Assembly: GCA_964475955.1 (NCBI GenBank)
Contig: CAYYZY010000057.1
Span: forward strand, 1-40,030
Direction: 5' to 3'
Source: DATKZH01 sp964475955
Lineage (GTDB): Bacteria > Planctomycetota > Planctomycetia > Pirellulales > Thermoguttaceae
Length of the DNA stretch: 40,030 bases
The position numbers were made by a program, and so were the translations under genes. A model generated the notes under the pieces. The model had not been told where the DNA came from and did no database searches. It saw nothing but the letters and a program-made list of their open reading frames with translations. This document shows, piece after piece, positions 1-7,334 of this stretch. Within the stretch, counting starts at the first letter, position 1; each line of letters opens with the position of its first letter.

Positions 1-588
1 CCGTGCTTCCTTGGGTCGGCAACCCGTATGGCGGAGGATTTCGACGTAATCGCGGAACGCCTCGTCCCGGATGAGACTCAGCACTTGCTGGTACTGCTTG
101 GGCCAGAGGTAGGCTTCTCGCCGAACGGGCGTCGGCTTCTTCACCTTTGCGATCGGGCTCTTGTCGATATGCCCCATCTCGACAGCCCAGTTGACCCCCC
201 TCTGGATGGCTCGCATGGCGTTCCATCGTGTGGTAGGGCTGGTTTCGGAAGCTGGCCAGTTGGTATCGACCCAGCTAATCAAATGGTGGGGCTTCAGGTT
301 CTTCACCGTGAGATTGTTCGGAATGGCCTGCGCGAACGATCGGCAATGTCTCAGATAGAAGCGATGTGTCCTGGGCTCTCGGTTGGAACGATCCCACCTA
401 AGGAACGCTTCCAGCACGTCAAGCACAAGTGGGTCTTGGTCGAGTTCATGGCGGCCTGCCATCAGCTTGTAGTAGCGTTCCCAAGCGGCGTGCTCGTCCT
501 TCCCGAGCGGGTGGTGTTTCCCGTTGATCTTCACGTACCAGGCCTTGTGGGAGCGTTTGAAGTAGGGTTGTGGAGGACGGCGCGGCAT
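1..588 (-). CDS. Tyrosine recombinase (phage-type integrase), partial
   Basis: The frame is open on the minus strand from an ATG at 588 to the first base of the window without a stop, giving 196 visible residues. The N-terminus is a short basic segment followed by AWYVKINGKHHPLG, which resembles the arm-type DNA-binding region of integrases. Residues about 55-140 fit the helical core-binding (SAM-like) domain, with WNAMRAIQRGVNWAVEMGHI near its end. The visible part stops in HTGCRPKEA, box I of the catalytic domain, whose Arg191 would be the first catalytic residue. The remaining K, HxxR and Tyr lie outside the window, so activity cannot be judged. Such enzymes carry out site-specific strand exchange and usually mark an integrated element or an integron-like locus. 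The gene reads leftward, so any cargo may lie to the left. A minus-strand TG-C-TACACT (635-643) is a possible extended -10. Confidence 0.85.
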   Translation of the reverse strand, partial: MPRRPPQPYFKRSHKAWYVKINGKHHPLGKDEHAAWERYYKLMAGRHELDQDPLVLDVLEAFLRWDRSNREPRTHRFYLRHCRSFAQAIPNNLTVKNLKPHHLISWVDTNWPASETSPTTRWNAMRAIQRGVNWAVEMGHIDKSPIAKVKKPTPVRREAYLWPKQYQQVLSLIRDEAFRDYVEILRHTGCRPKEAR

Positions 589-815
589 GGGCTGTCTCCG
601 CTTCAGAAAAGTGACTGGATTGCGCACCTACCTCAGTGTAGCATGGAATCGGAGTCAATTGGAGACATTCTGTCACCGATTCTAAAATCCATAGCGTCAA
701 ACTTTGTTTTTGGACAAAGAGTTACGTCAATCAAGGGGCTGTTTCGTTGAAGCACGCTATGCTTCCGTAGGACCCCCAACCACGAGGACGCCCCAGCCAC
801 GACGGGAATGGGATC
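589..815. other. AT-richer spacer between integrase and membrane-protein gene
   Basis: This divergent spacer is clearly poorer in GC than its surroundings, especially 640-735. It contains an inverted repeat CTTTGT (702-707)/ACAAAG (714-719), flanked on the minus strand by two TTGACG hexamers. It must hold the integrase promoter and could hold an attachment core, but no second copy of a core sequence was found in the window. No gene is seen here. Confidence 0.4.
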
Positions 816-2549
816 ATGGAAAAGCGAGGCCGGATGGCGACGGTGGGCGTCGTCGTTTGGGGCGTCTTCCTGGCCGGGTGGCTTGCGCGCCTGTACTTCG
901 TGCATCCGGCGGACCGGGTACACCACAACCACGAGTCGTTCACCTACACCGGGCGGCTCGTCGAGTTTCGCGACCTGCTGGGAGCCGGCCATCTCACGCC
1001 GCAGTGGTGTGCGAACTTCCGCGGCGGCCTGGGCGCCCCGTATTTCGGCTACTATCAGCCGGGGTTCTTCTACGCGGCCAGCCTCGTGCCGTGGAGCGTG
1101 GACGCGAATCGGGCGCTGGGGTTGACGGTCGCCGCCTTTGGGCTGCTCGGCTATCTGGGCATGTTCGAGTGGGTGGGCTCGCGGTTCGGGCGGCTCTCGG
1201 GGTGGTTGGCGGCCAGCGGGTTGTTGTCGAGCGTGTACGTGGGCACGGAGGTCGCGGTGCGCGGCGATCTCTCGGAGTACGCCGCCATGATGGTGATGCC
1301 CGGGGCGCTTTGGGCGCTGTGCGCTTGGCTCGAGCACCGGCGCGTGCGCCACCTGGCGTGGTTGGCCGTTGCCGCGGCCGCCCTGGTCGTGCTCCACCCG
1401 GTGATCGCGCTTCTGGGGTTCGGGCTGCTGGGCCTGGCGCTGGGTGCTTTCTACCTCCACGCGCGCGACCTGTACGCGGCCGTCTGGGCCGGCGCGGCGC
1501 TGGCCGTGGCCGTGGGATTGTCGGCCTTCTACTGGTTTCCGGTCTTCCTGGAATGGAAGCTGGTGTCGCCCGACAAGGCGTTCGGAGGCTTCTATCACTA
1601 CTCGCGGCATTTCGTCTGGCCGTGGGCCCTGGTGGGGCCGTACACGCGGAGCACGGCCGTTCCGTTCACGCTGGGCCCGATCGTGCTTCCGCTCGCGCTG
1701 GTGAACCTGGCGATGCTCGCTTCCGGCCGGTGCGAGGCGACGCCGTGGCAACGTCGCCTGGTCGGGTTCTGCCTCGCGGCGGCGCTCGCGCTGGTGTGGC
1801 TGATGAGCCCGGCCTCGAGCGCCGTGTGGGAGCGCGTGGGGTTGCTGGGCCGGGTGCAGTTTCCGTGGCGGATCCTGTCGATGGTCACCATCCTGACGGC
1901 CGCGATGGCCGGGGCCATGCCGCGATGGAAGAGCGAGCGGGCCCGCGCGGCCGTCGTCGTCGGGGCGGTCGTGGCGATGTGGGCCTTTTCCTGGCAGTAC
2001 ACGGCCTACCGGCTCGACCCGTCGCTGCGGGCGATCGAGACCGTCGACGACCTCGTCCGAGCCGACTTCGCCCCCGACCTCTGCGACGAATGGCTTCCGC
2101 GCGGCGCGAGTCCCCACGTACCCGACGCCCTCCGCACCGCCCCCAGCAGCACGGCCGGTTGCCGGGTGGATCGACTGCGGCGCGAGCAGGGCCGGCTGAG
2201 TTGCCGAGTGCGCGCGACCGAGGGGGCTACGGTGACGTTGCCCCACTACGACTTCCCGGTCGGATGGAAGGCCACGCTCGACGGCCGGCCCGTGTCGCTC
2301 GCGCCCGACGCCCTCGGGCTGATGCGCGTCGACGTGCCGGCGGGAACGCACGGCCGGCTGGAGGTCTGCTTCCGGCCGACGCCCATGCGGCGCTTGGGGT
2401 TGATCGTGTCCGCATTCTCGCTCGCCGCAGGCGCGGGCCTACTGCTGGCCGCCGCACGCGGGGCGGCAACGCCGGCGCGCCCGTGCTCCGAACGGCCGAA
2501 CCGACCGGCCGCCTGGCTCGCGCGACGATGGGGGCCGGTCGGGTCATGA
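816..2549 (+). CDS. Polytopic membrane protein, 6-pyruvoyl-tetrahydropterin synthase-related (PTPS_related) family
   Basis: A 577-residue protein with roughly ten hydrophobic segments. After the first membrane helix (residues about 8-26) comes a periplasmic loop with HNHESFTYTGRL and GGLGAPYFGYYQPGFFY, the pattern of the large first loop in PTPS_related/GT-C-like membrane proteins, which are probably glycosyltransferases or lipid-linked sugar-handling proteins. The helices end near residue 400. A soluble stretch follows (LPHYDFPVGWKATLDG...), like the beta-rich C-terminal domain of YfhO-type membrane proteins, and a last helix lies near residues 525-545. Despite the family name, no pterin synthase activity is implied. 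The ATG at 816 was chosen; an in-frame ATG at 834 is possible because neither has a strong ribosome binding site. The gene stands alone in its orientation and its substrate is unknown. Confidence 0.7.
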   Translation: MEKRGRMATVGVVVWGVFLAGWLARLYFVHPADRVHHNHESFTYTGRLVEFRDLLGAGHLTPQWCANFRGGLGAPYFGYYQPGFFYAASLVPWSVDANRALGLTVAAFGLLGYLGMFEWVGSRFGRLSGWLAASGLLSSVYVGTEVAVRGDLSEYAAMMVMPGALWALCAWLEHRRVRHLAWLAVAAAALVVLHPVIALLGFGLLGLALGAFYLHARDLYAAVWAGAALAVAVGLSAFYWFPVFLEWKLVSPDKAFGGFYHYSRHFVWPWALVGPYTRSTAVPFTLGPIVLPLALVNLAMLASGRCEATPWQRRLVGFCLAAALALVWLMSPASSAVWERVGLLGRVQFPWRILSMVTILTAAMAGAMPRWKSERARAAVVVGAVVAMWAFSWQYTAYRLDPSLRAIETVDDLVRADFAPDLCDEWLPRGASPHVPDALRTAPSSTAGCRVDRLRREQGRLSCRVRATEGATVTLPHYDFPVGWKATLDGRPVSLAPDALGLMRVDVPAGTHGRLEVCFRPTPMRRLGLIVSAFSLAAGAGLLLAAARGAATPARPCSERPNRPAAWLARRWGPVGS

Positions 2550-2560
2550 GCGAGCGCGAC

Positions 2561-2570
2561 TGGCTATAAT
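2561..2570 (+). promoter_or_regulatory. Candidate -10 element upstream of GNAT gene
   Basis: TGGCTATAAT carries a perfect TATAAT (2565-2570) just after the preceding stop codon. No good -35 lies 17 bp upstream, and the GNAT start is about 200 bp away, so this is only a candidate. Confidence 0.3.
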
Positions 2571-2774
2571 GGGCAGCGGGTCGCGGAAACGGGTGCAGCT
2601 CCGGTGTGGCAGTGGCCCACTGCGTGGATCAGACCACCCCGAAGCGCAAGCGGTGCAAAGAGTTGCGGCCGGCGCCCCTTTTCGCTCGCGCTGCGCGTTG
2701 GCTGTGAACGTGCCCATCCGGCCCCCCGAAGGACGACGGCCACTCACGCGATTTTCCAACTCAGCGAGACCGTG

Positions 2775-3287
2775 GTGACAAGGACCATTCCCGTCCGAAC
2801 GTTCTATCTCCAGATGCACTCCCCGCCCGAGCGGAGGATGGAGCCGCCGGCAGAGGGCGTCGAAGTCGTCCGGCACGACCGCCCGAAGATCGACTTCTAC
2901 CGAACCCTCTACGATGAGGTGGGGCGGAATTGGAACTGGAACCGGCGGAAGCTGATGTCGGACGACCAGTTGCGCGCGCTGCTGCACCACGAGGGCGTCG
3001 AGTATCAGGTTCTCTATGTCCAGGGGACCCCGGCGGGCTTCTGCGAGATGGACCGCCGGGTGGAAGGGGAGGTGGAGCTGGTCTACTTCGGGCTCGCCGG
3101 CCCCTTCATCGGCCGGGGGCTCGGCAAGTACTTCCTCAACCACATGCTGCATGAGGCGTGGTCGCCGGGGCCCGGGAGGGTGTGGCTGCACACCTGCGAA
3201 CTCGATCACGAGGCCGCGCTGTCGACCTACCAGAAGGCGGGGCTGGTCGTTTACGACGAGCGCATCGTCCAACAGAAGGTGCTCTGA
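2775..3287 (+). CDS. GNAT-family N-acetyltransferase
   Basis: About 170 residues with the GNAT fold. Motif A is LVYFGLAGPFIGRGLGKYF, where RGLGK is the pyrophosphate-binding loop for acetyl-CoA. It is followed by WLHTCELDHEAALSTYQKAGLVVYDE, the motif B region in which a partner residue and the C-terminal strand end most GNAT proteins. The substrate cannot be read from sequence. Start choice: the frame is open further upstream (GTG at 2604), but that extension is Arg/Pro-rich and unlike the family. GTG at 2775 (or the adjacent GTG at 2772), after a weak GCGAG, gives a family-like N-terminus TRTIPVRTFYLQ. ATG at 2814 is a third option but lacks a ribosome binding site. The gene stands alone, about 225 bp after the preceding gene. 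Confidence 0.75.
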   Translation: MTRTIPVRTFYLQMHSPPERRMEPPAEGVEVVRHDRPKIDFYRTLYDEVGRNWNWNRRKLMSDDQLRALLHHEGVEYQVLYVQGTPAGFCEMDRRVEGEVELVYFGLAGPFIGRGLGKYFLNHMLHEAWSPGPGRVWLHTCELDHEAALSTYQKAGLVVYDERIVQQKVL

Positions 3288-3645
3288 GCGTTACGACGCG
3301 ACGGGCGGCGCCAACAGTGGCGAGGGAAGCCGCGCATCGAAACTGCCTCGGCTACTCAGTCCGCCCAGACTGCGCAAACGGCGGGCCATTTTCGGGGTTT
3401 GTGTTTTGGGAGAGAGCGGGTAGATTTTGCAGGAGTTACAACGGAAGCGAACGCGGCTGGCCGACCGGATGCTGCGGCACCGAACGGCAAAGCGACGCGT
3501 GGCAAGGGGTTCGAGCAACGGGCGACGGACAGTCGAACCTTCGTGACCGGTTGGCCTGAGTTTTGCACACGGGCGCACCGGTGACGTCGGGCCGCACGGA
3601 AGTGGCCTGGAGGACCCGATTCGAACGAGGGAGTCTCCCAGGAGC
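3288..3645. other. Gene-free spacer
   Basis: 358 bp between the GNAT gene and the peptidase gene. The central part (about 3400-3500) is somewhat AT-richer and could hold the promoter of the peptidase gene. Short open frames here are Arg/Ala-rich without family resemblance. No terminator with a U-tract is visible. Confidence 0.4.
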
Positions 3646-4824
3646 ATGGAAGCTCGCATCTTGAAGGTCGCGCTCGCCGCGGCCGTGCTGCTGGTCTCGA
3701 TGGGGGCCAGCTACCGCACGCCCAACTTCGTCGTGCAGACCCAAAGCCCCCAACTGGCCGAGCAGTTTGCCAAGGCGGCCGAGCAGTACCGCCGCGACCT
3801 GGCGATCGCGTGGCTCGGCGAACCGATGCCCAAGTGGTCGCAACCGTGCGTGATGACCGTCCAGGTCGGATCGCATCTGGGGGCCGGCGGGGCCACGACC
3901 TTCGAATTCCTCCGGGGCGAGGTCTTTGGGTGGCGCATGACCATTCAGGGCTCCCGGCAGCGCATCCTCGACTCCGTCTTGCCGCACGAGATCACCCACA
4001 TGATCTTCGCCTGTCGATTCCGCCAGCCGGTGCCTCGCTGGGCCGACGAGGGCGGCGCCACCAGCGTCGAAGCCCCGAGCGAACGGGCGAAGCACTACCG
4101 GATGCTGATCGACTTCCTCCGGAACAACCGCGGCATCGCCTTCAACCGCATGCTCGCCATGGAGGAGTACCCCCGCGACATCATGCCGCTCTATGCCCAG
4201 GGATATACGCTTACCGAGTTCCTCATTCGAAAGGGGGGCCGGCGCAAATTCGTCGAGTTCGTGGACGACGCCTTGGAGAGCGGCCGATGGTCGACGGCCA
4301 TCCAGCGGCACTACGGCCTGGAGGGCGTCGGGGCCCTCCAGAATACGTGGCTCGCCTGGGTCCGCCAGGGCTTTCCGCCGATCGAGTCGCCGGGTACGCA
4401 ACCCGGCCGTACCCCTTCGCCCGAGTTGCTCGCCGCCGGCCGGAAGCGGTCGCGCCCCGAGCCGAACCTGATCTACCGGATCGGGAAGTCGGCCGGGCGG
4501 GACGGTGCTCGGGACCGAACCCGTCCGGTCGCGGCAGGCGGTCGCGGTCAGCAGGATCGCAACACGCTCGATCGCGGCGGGCCCTATTCGCCCAGGCTGG
4601 CGGCGTCGCCGGAATCGCCGGCGCAATCGACGGCGGTGGGCGGCGCATCGCGGGCCAAGGTGTTGCCCGTCGCCGGATGGCACGCCTCGGGAGAGGAGCG
4701 GCCGGAGGCTTCAACGGCCGTCGCCCTGGAGCCGGCCGAGAGGGAGACGGTCAGCACGCAGGTCACCCACCCGCAACCGGTCGGGCGTCCGGGACAGATC
4801 ATCCTGGAATGGACGCGGCGTTAG
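3646..4824 (+). CDS. Exported gluzincin-like zinc metallopeptidase (HExxH), peptidase-MA-like
   Basis: A 392-residue protein starting with a basic stretch and hydrophobic core (residues 5-20, ending MGASYR), a probable Sec signal peptide. Residues 114-118 are HEITH, the zinc and catalytic motif. WADEG (Glu135) supplies the expected third zinc ligand of gluzincins about 17 residues later. YAQGYTLTEFLIRKGG (around 185-200) and the following helix match the C-terminal helical part of the DUF1570/peptidase-MA-like group common in planctomycetes. After about residue 250 the chain becomes a low-complexity Arg/Pro/Gly/Ala tail that is probably disordered, ending PGQIILEWTRR. The ATG follows AGGAGC closely, and GAGGGAG about 12 bp upstream is a better-spaced site. 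The substrate is unknown; location is periplasm or cell surface. Confidence 0.7.
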   Translation: MEARILKVALAAAVLLVSMGASYRTPNFVVQTQSPQLAEQFAKAAEQYRRDLAIAWLGEPMPKWSQPCVMTVQVGSHLGAGGATTFEFLRGEVFGWRMTIQGSRQRILDSVLPHEITHMIFACRFRQPVPRWADEGGATSVEAPSERAKHYRMLIDFLRNNRGIAFNRMLAMEEYPRDIMPLYAQGYTLTEFLIRKGGRRKFVEFVDDALESGRWSTAIQRHYGLEGVGALQNTWLAWVRQGFPPIESPGTQPGRTPSPELLAAGRKRSRPEPNLIYRIGKSAGRDGARDRTRPVAAGGRGQQDRNTLDRGGPYSPRLAASPESPAQSTAVGGASRAKVLPVAGWHASGEERPEASTAVALEPAERETVSTQVTHPQPVGRPGQIILEWTRR

Positions 4825-4909
4825 GCGAAACGCAAGCGTCCTTCCCGGGCCCAGCCGATCTCAGCGGCGCATCGACAATGTGCCTCCGGCGCGACGGACG
4901 CACGCCCCA

Positions 4910-6100
4910 TCAACCGGAGGCTGGGGCGACGTGGCCGGTCAGCAGGAAGTAGGCGAGGTGGAAGAACACGGGAGCGGCGAAGCAGATCGAATCGATTCGG
5001 TCGAGCACGCCGCCGTGGCCTTCGACCAGGGTGCCGAAGTCGGTGACGCCGCGATCCCGCTTGATGGCCGACATGGTCAGCCCGCCGGCTGTCCCCATCA
5101 GCGCGATCACCGTCGAGGCACAGGCCGACTCCCACCAGTGGGGGTAGAAGGGTGTGGCGAACGCCAGGGCCGCCCCCAGCAGCGTGACGCTCGTGACCCC
5201 ACCCAGCAGTCCCTCCCAGGTCCGCGTCTGGCTGACCGTGGGCACCATCAGGTGCCGGCTGGGGAGCTTCGACCACGCGTACTGCAAGGCATCGCTCAGC
5301 TGGGTCATCAGCACGAAGAAGAACAGCAGCCGAACCGTGCTGCCCGGCCGCTTGCCGACCGGCACGCGCGGGGCTTGCGTGCGCGGTTGACCGCCCGGGT
5401 CGCCGGCCTCCGGCGATGATGCGGGCGGGTCGTCGTCAGGGGCGGATTGCGGCTCCTCGCTCGGGCCGGCGTTGCCCGACTCGCCCCCCGAAACGGCTGG
5501 GGCCCCCTCGGGCATCGGGACGGGCTCGGACGGGCTCGCCGCGCCGGCCGTCTCAGCCGGATAGATGTCGAGCGTCAACAGGGCCGGAGCGAAGCTCAAG
5601 CAGTAGACGCAAATCAGAAGCCCCCACTGGATCTTGGCCGTACGTTCCAGAAACCGCTTCGCGTCGCCCGACAAGGCGATCCGCGCAGGAATGAGCAGGA
5701 AGGCGTAAACGGGGATCATGGTGCTGTAGAGGTCGTAGCGCTCCAGCCACACCAGGAAGAACTGCGCGGGAGTGAGCAGAAAGAAGACCCAGAACAGGGC
5801 GCGGTGGTCGCCGGGCCGGGTGGGGGTCAGCGTGATGAACTCGCGCAGGGCCCAGAAGGCGATGAACCCGAACAGGAGGATCGTCACTCCGTGACCGGTG
5901 AAGTATTGATCGGAAATGAACGCGGCGGCTAAGCCCGCGAACAGGATCCACCACGCCCGAACCCGCACCCGGAACGTCTCCACCAGGGCCAGGTCGAGCC
6001 TCGCCTCGGCGGCACGGCGCTTCAGCAGCCGCACCACGACGGTGGCCGCAATCAGCAGCAGCAGCACGAAGCCGATTAGGCCGAGGGTGAGTGTGTCCAT
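4910..6100 (-). CDS. cdsA: Phosphatidate cytidylyltransferase
   Basis: A 396-residue membrane enzyme that makes CDP-diacylglycerol from phosphatidate and CTP. It has eight or so membrane helices, and near the C-terminus the family signature region SAIKRDRGVTDFG...EGHGGVLDRIDS. HGG and DR.D are intact, but the usual KD pair before it reads TD. In the middle (about residues 205-270) is a Pro/Glu/Asp/Ser-rich low-complexity insertion not found in the E. coli enzyme. The start at ATG 6100 gives MDTLTLGLIGF; the frame continues upstream to a TTG at 6238 only because the heptanucleotide repeat is open (it encodes FILHPSS repeats), and that start has no ribosome binding site. It lies downstream of the PlsC-like gene on the same strand, 244 bp away, consistent with consecutive steps of phospholipid synthesis. 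Confidence 0.85.
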   Translation of the reverse strand: MDTLTLGLIGFVLLLLIAATVVVRLLKRRAAEARLDLALVETFRVRVRAWWILFAGLAAAFISDQYFTGHGVTILLFGFIAFWALREFITLTPTRPGDHRALFWVFFLLTPAQFFLVWLERYDLYSTMIPVYAFLLIPARIALSGDAKRFLERTAKIQWGLLICVYCLSFAPALLTLDIYPAETAGAASPSEPVPMPEGAPAVSGGESGNAGPSEEPQSAPDDDPPASSPEAGDPGGQPRTQAPRVPVGKRPGSTVRLLFFFVLMTQLSDALQYAWSKLPSRHLMVPTVSQTRTWEGLLGGVTSVTLLGAALAFATPFYPHWWESACASTVIALMGTAGGLTMSAIKRDRGVTDFGTLVEGHGGVLDRIDSICFAAPVFFHLAYFLLTGHVAPASG

Positions 6101-6113
6101 GGGGAGGGATGGG

Positions 6114-6171
6114 GGATGAAGGATGAAGGATGAAGGATGAAGGATGAAGGATGAAGGATGAAGGATGAAGG
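6114..6171. repeat. Heptanucleotide tandem repeat (GGATGAA)8
   Basis: Eight perfect copies of GGATGAA run from 6114 to 6169, plus a partial GG. Related broken copies appear at 6222-6260. The tract lies 14 bp upstream of the chosen cdsA start and, read on the minus strand, is open in the cdsA frame. Because the unit is 7 bp, three units make 21 bp and keep a frame open. Confidence 0.95.
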
Positions 6172-6185
6172 CTCGAACATTCGAT

Positions 6186-6214
6186 CCGTTTAGCCGCCGA
6201 CGGGACGTCGGCGG
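6186..6214. repeat. Dispersed repeat core with perfect triloop palindrome
   Basis: The 18-bp sequence at 6186-6203 recurs exactly, in reverse complement, at 25904-25921. Overlapping it, 6194-6202 and 6206-6214 form a perfect 9-bp stem (CCGCCGACG/CGTCGGCGG) with loop GGA. It sits between plsC and cdsA next to the heptad tract. Confidence 0.85.
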
Positions 6215-6344
6215 AGCCTCCGATCCTTCATGCTTCAAGGAAGGATGAAGGACGAAGGATGCGCGTTGCGTCGTGAGGAATCGGGTTCAGTGAGTTCATG
6301 CCCGGATGGCGAGAAGCCTCCTTTGGGGGGCGAGGTGGCCGAGG

Positions 6345-6959
6345 CTATATTTCTTTGAGTCGTCGCACGGCCTCGCGCGCCCGGCCCAGGAACTCGGCTT
6401 TCGCCTCCCCCGCTTCGAGCCACATGGGCGGCCCGAAGCTGATGCAGGTCAGAAGCGGCACCGGCAGCACTTCTCCTCGGGGCAGGATTCGGTTCATGTT
6501 GTCGATGTGCACGGGTATCAGTTCGAGATCGGGCCGCCTCTTGCACAAGTAGTAGAGGCCGCTCTTGAACTCGCCGACCTCGGGACCGGCGGACCGACCG
6601 CCCTCGGGGAAGACGATCAGTGAATCGCGGTTGCCGATCTCTCGGACCATCAGGTCGACCGGGTTCCTATGGACCTTGATGTCTGTCCGATCGATCAAAA
6701 GCGCCCGAAACACGCGCGTGGCGAGATAGCGCCGGATCAGCCCGGCGCTCCAGTAGTCCTTGGCGGCGACCGGCCGGGTGATGGCCCGCATCGCCGACGG
6801 GAGCGACGACCAGACCACCAAGGCGTCCAAATGGCTCGTGTGATTGGCGAAATAGACCCTTTGGCACGTGTCGGGCTGGCAGTCGATCCAGCGGACACTC
6901 GCGCCGCTGAGGAACCTGGCAAGCGCGGCCAATACGGCTCCGGTGATCCTGGGTACCAT
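6345..6959 (-). CDS. 1-acyl-sn-glycerol-3-phosphate acyltransferase (PlsC-like)
   Basis: 204 residues with the acyltransferase motifs. NHTSHLD (residues 39-45) is motif I, with catalytic His40 and Asp45 in the HxxxxD arrangement. FPEGGRS (117-123) is motif III for the phosphate of the acceptor. PVHIDNMNRILPRGE is the later conserved segment. The enzyme is expected at the cytoplasmic face of the inner membrane, making phosphatidate or a related lipid. It precedes cdsA, which uses phosphatidate. The start ATG at 6959 gives MVPRITGAVLAALARF, a short amphipathic/hydrophobic lead. No strong ribosome binding site is seen. Some members of this superfamily acylate other lipids, so lysophosphatidate specificity is inferred. 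Confidence 0.8.
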   Translation of the reverse strand: MVPRITGAVLAALARFLSGASVRWIDCQPDTCQRVYFANHTSHLDALVVWSSLPSAMRAITRPVAAKDYWSAGLIRRYLATRVFRALLIDRTDIKVHRNPVDLMVREIGNRDSLIVFPEGGRSAGPEVGEFKSGLYYLCKRRPDLELIPVHIDNMNRILPRGEVLPVPLLTCISFGPPMWLEAGEAKAEFLGRAREAVRRLKEI

Positions 6960-7334
6960 CCTCAGTCACGCCCGACCGATGGAGAGGAATCTGCCGTCGA
7001 CCCTTGCACGAGAGTCGTGCCCGCCCCGGTTACGCCGCCCCCGGAACCCGGCGGCGCCCTCCGATTCGGTGAGCAGCCAGCGCATCTCGACTACCTTCTC
7101 AACGCGATTCTCGCCGTGGGGGATCGTTCCGGTCGACCGTCTATCGTAGTCTCCCCTCGGCCGGGAGCAAAGCCCCTCTCCTACCACTCGAAGGGGGCAC
7201 GGGTCTTCCCGGAGCGACGCGGCGGGCCCTTGGCGGCACGAGACCCCCCCCACGAACGTGGCCGTCAGCGGCCTTGCAGCAAGAAGCGCCGCTCTGGTCC
7301 GGCGCCCCGGCTTTCCCGACGCGCGCTTCAGGGC
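6960..7334. other. Gene-free spacer
   Basis: 375 bp between the sugar transferase stop and the plsC start, both on the minus strand. Open frames here lack family features. No obvious promoter, terminator or repeat was recognised. Confidence 0.4.

Noticed and set aside
28..750. Plus-strand open frame of 240 codons over the integrase region
   Set aside because: It is antisense to a clear tyrosine recombinase on the minus strand and has no domain resemblance.
633..2351. Minus-strand open frame of 572 codons
   Set aside because: Arg/Pro/His-rich translation antisense to the membrane protein; an effect of high GC at third positions.
6101..6238. N-terminal extension of CdsA encoding FILHPSS repeats
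   Set aside because: It is the translated heptanucleotide tract, begins at TTG without a ribosome binding site, and is not part of the CdsA family.
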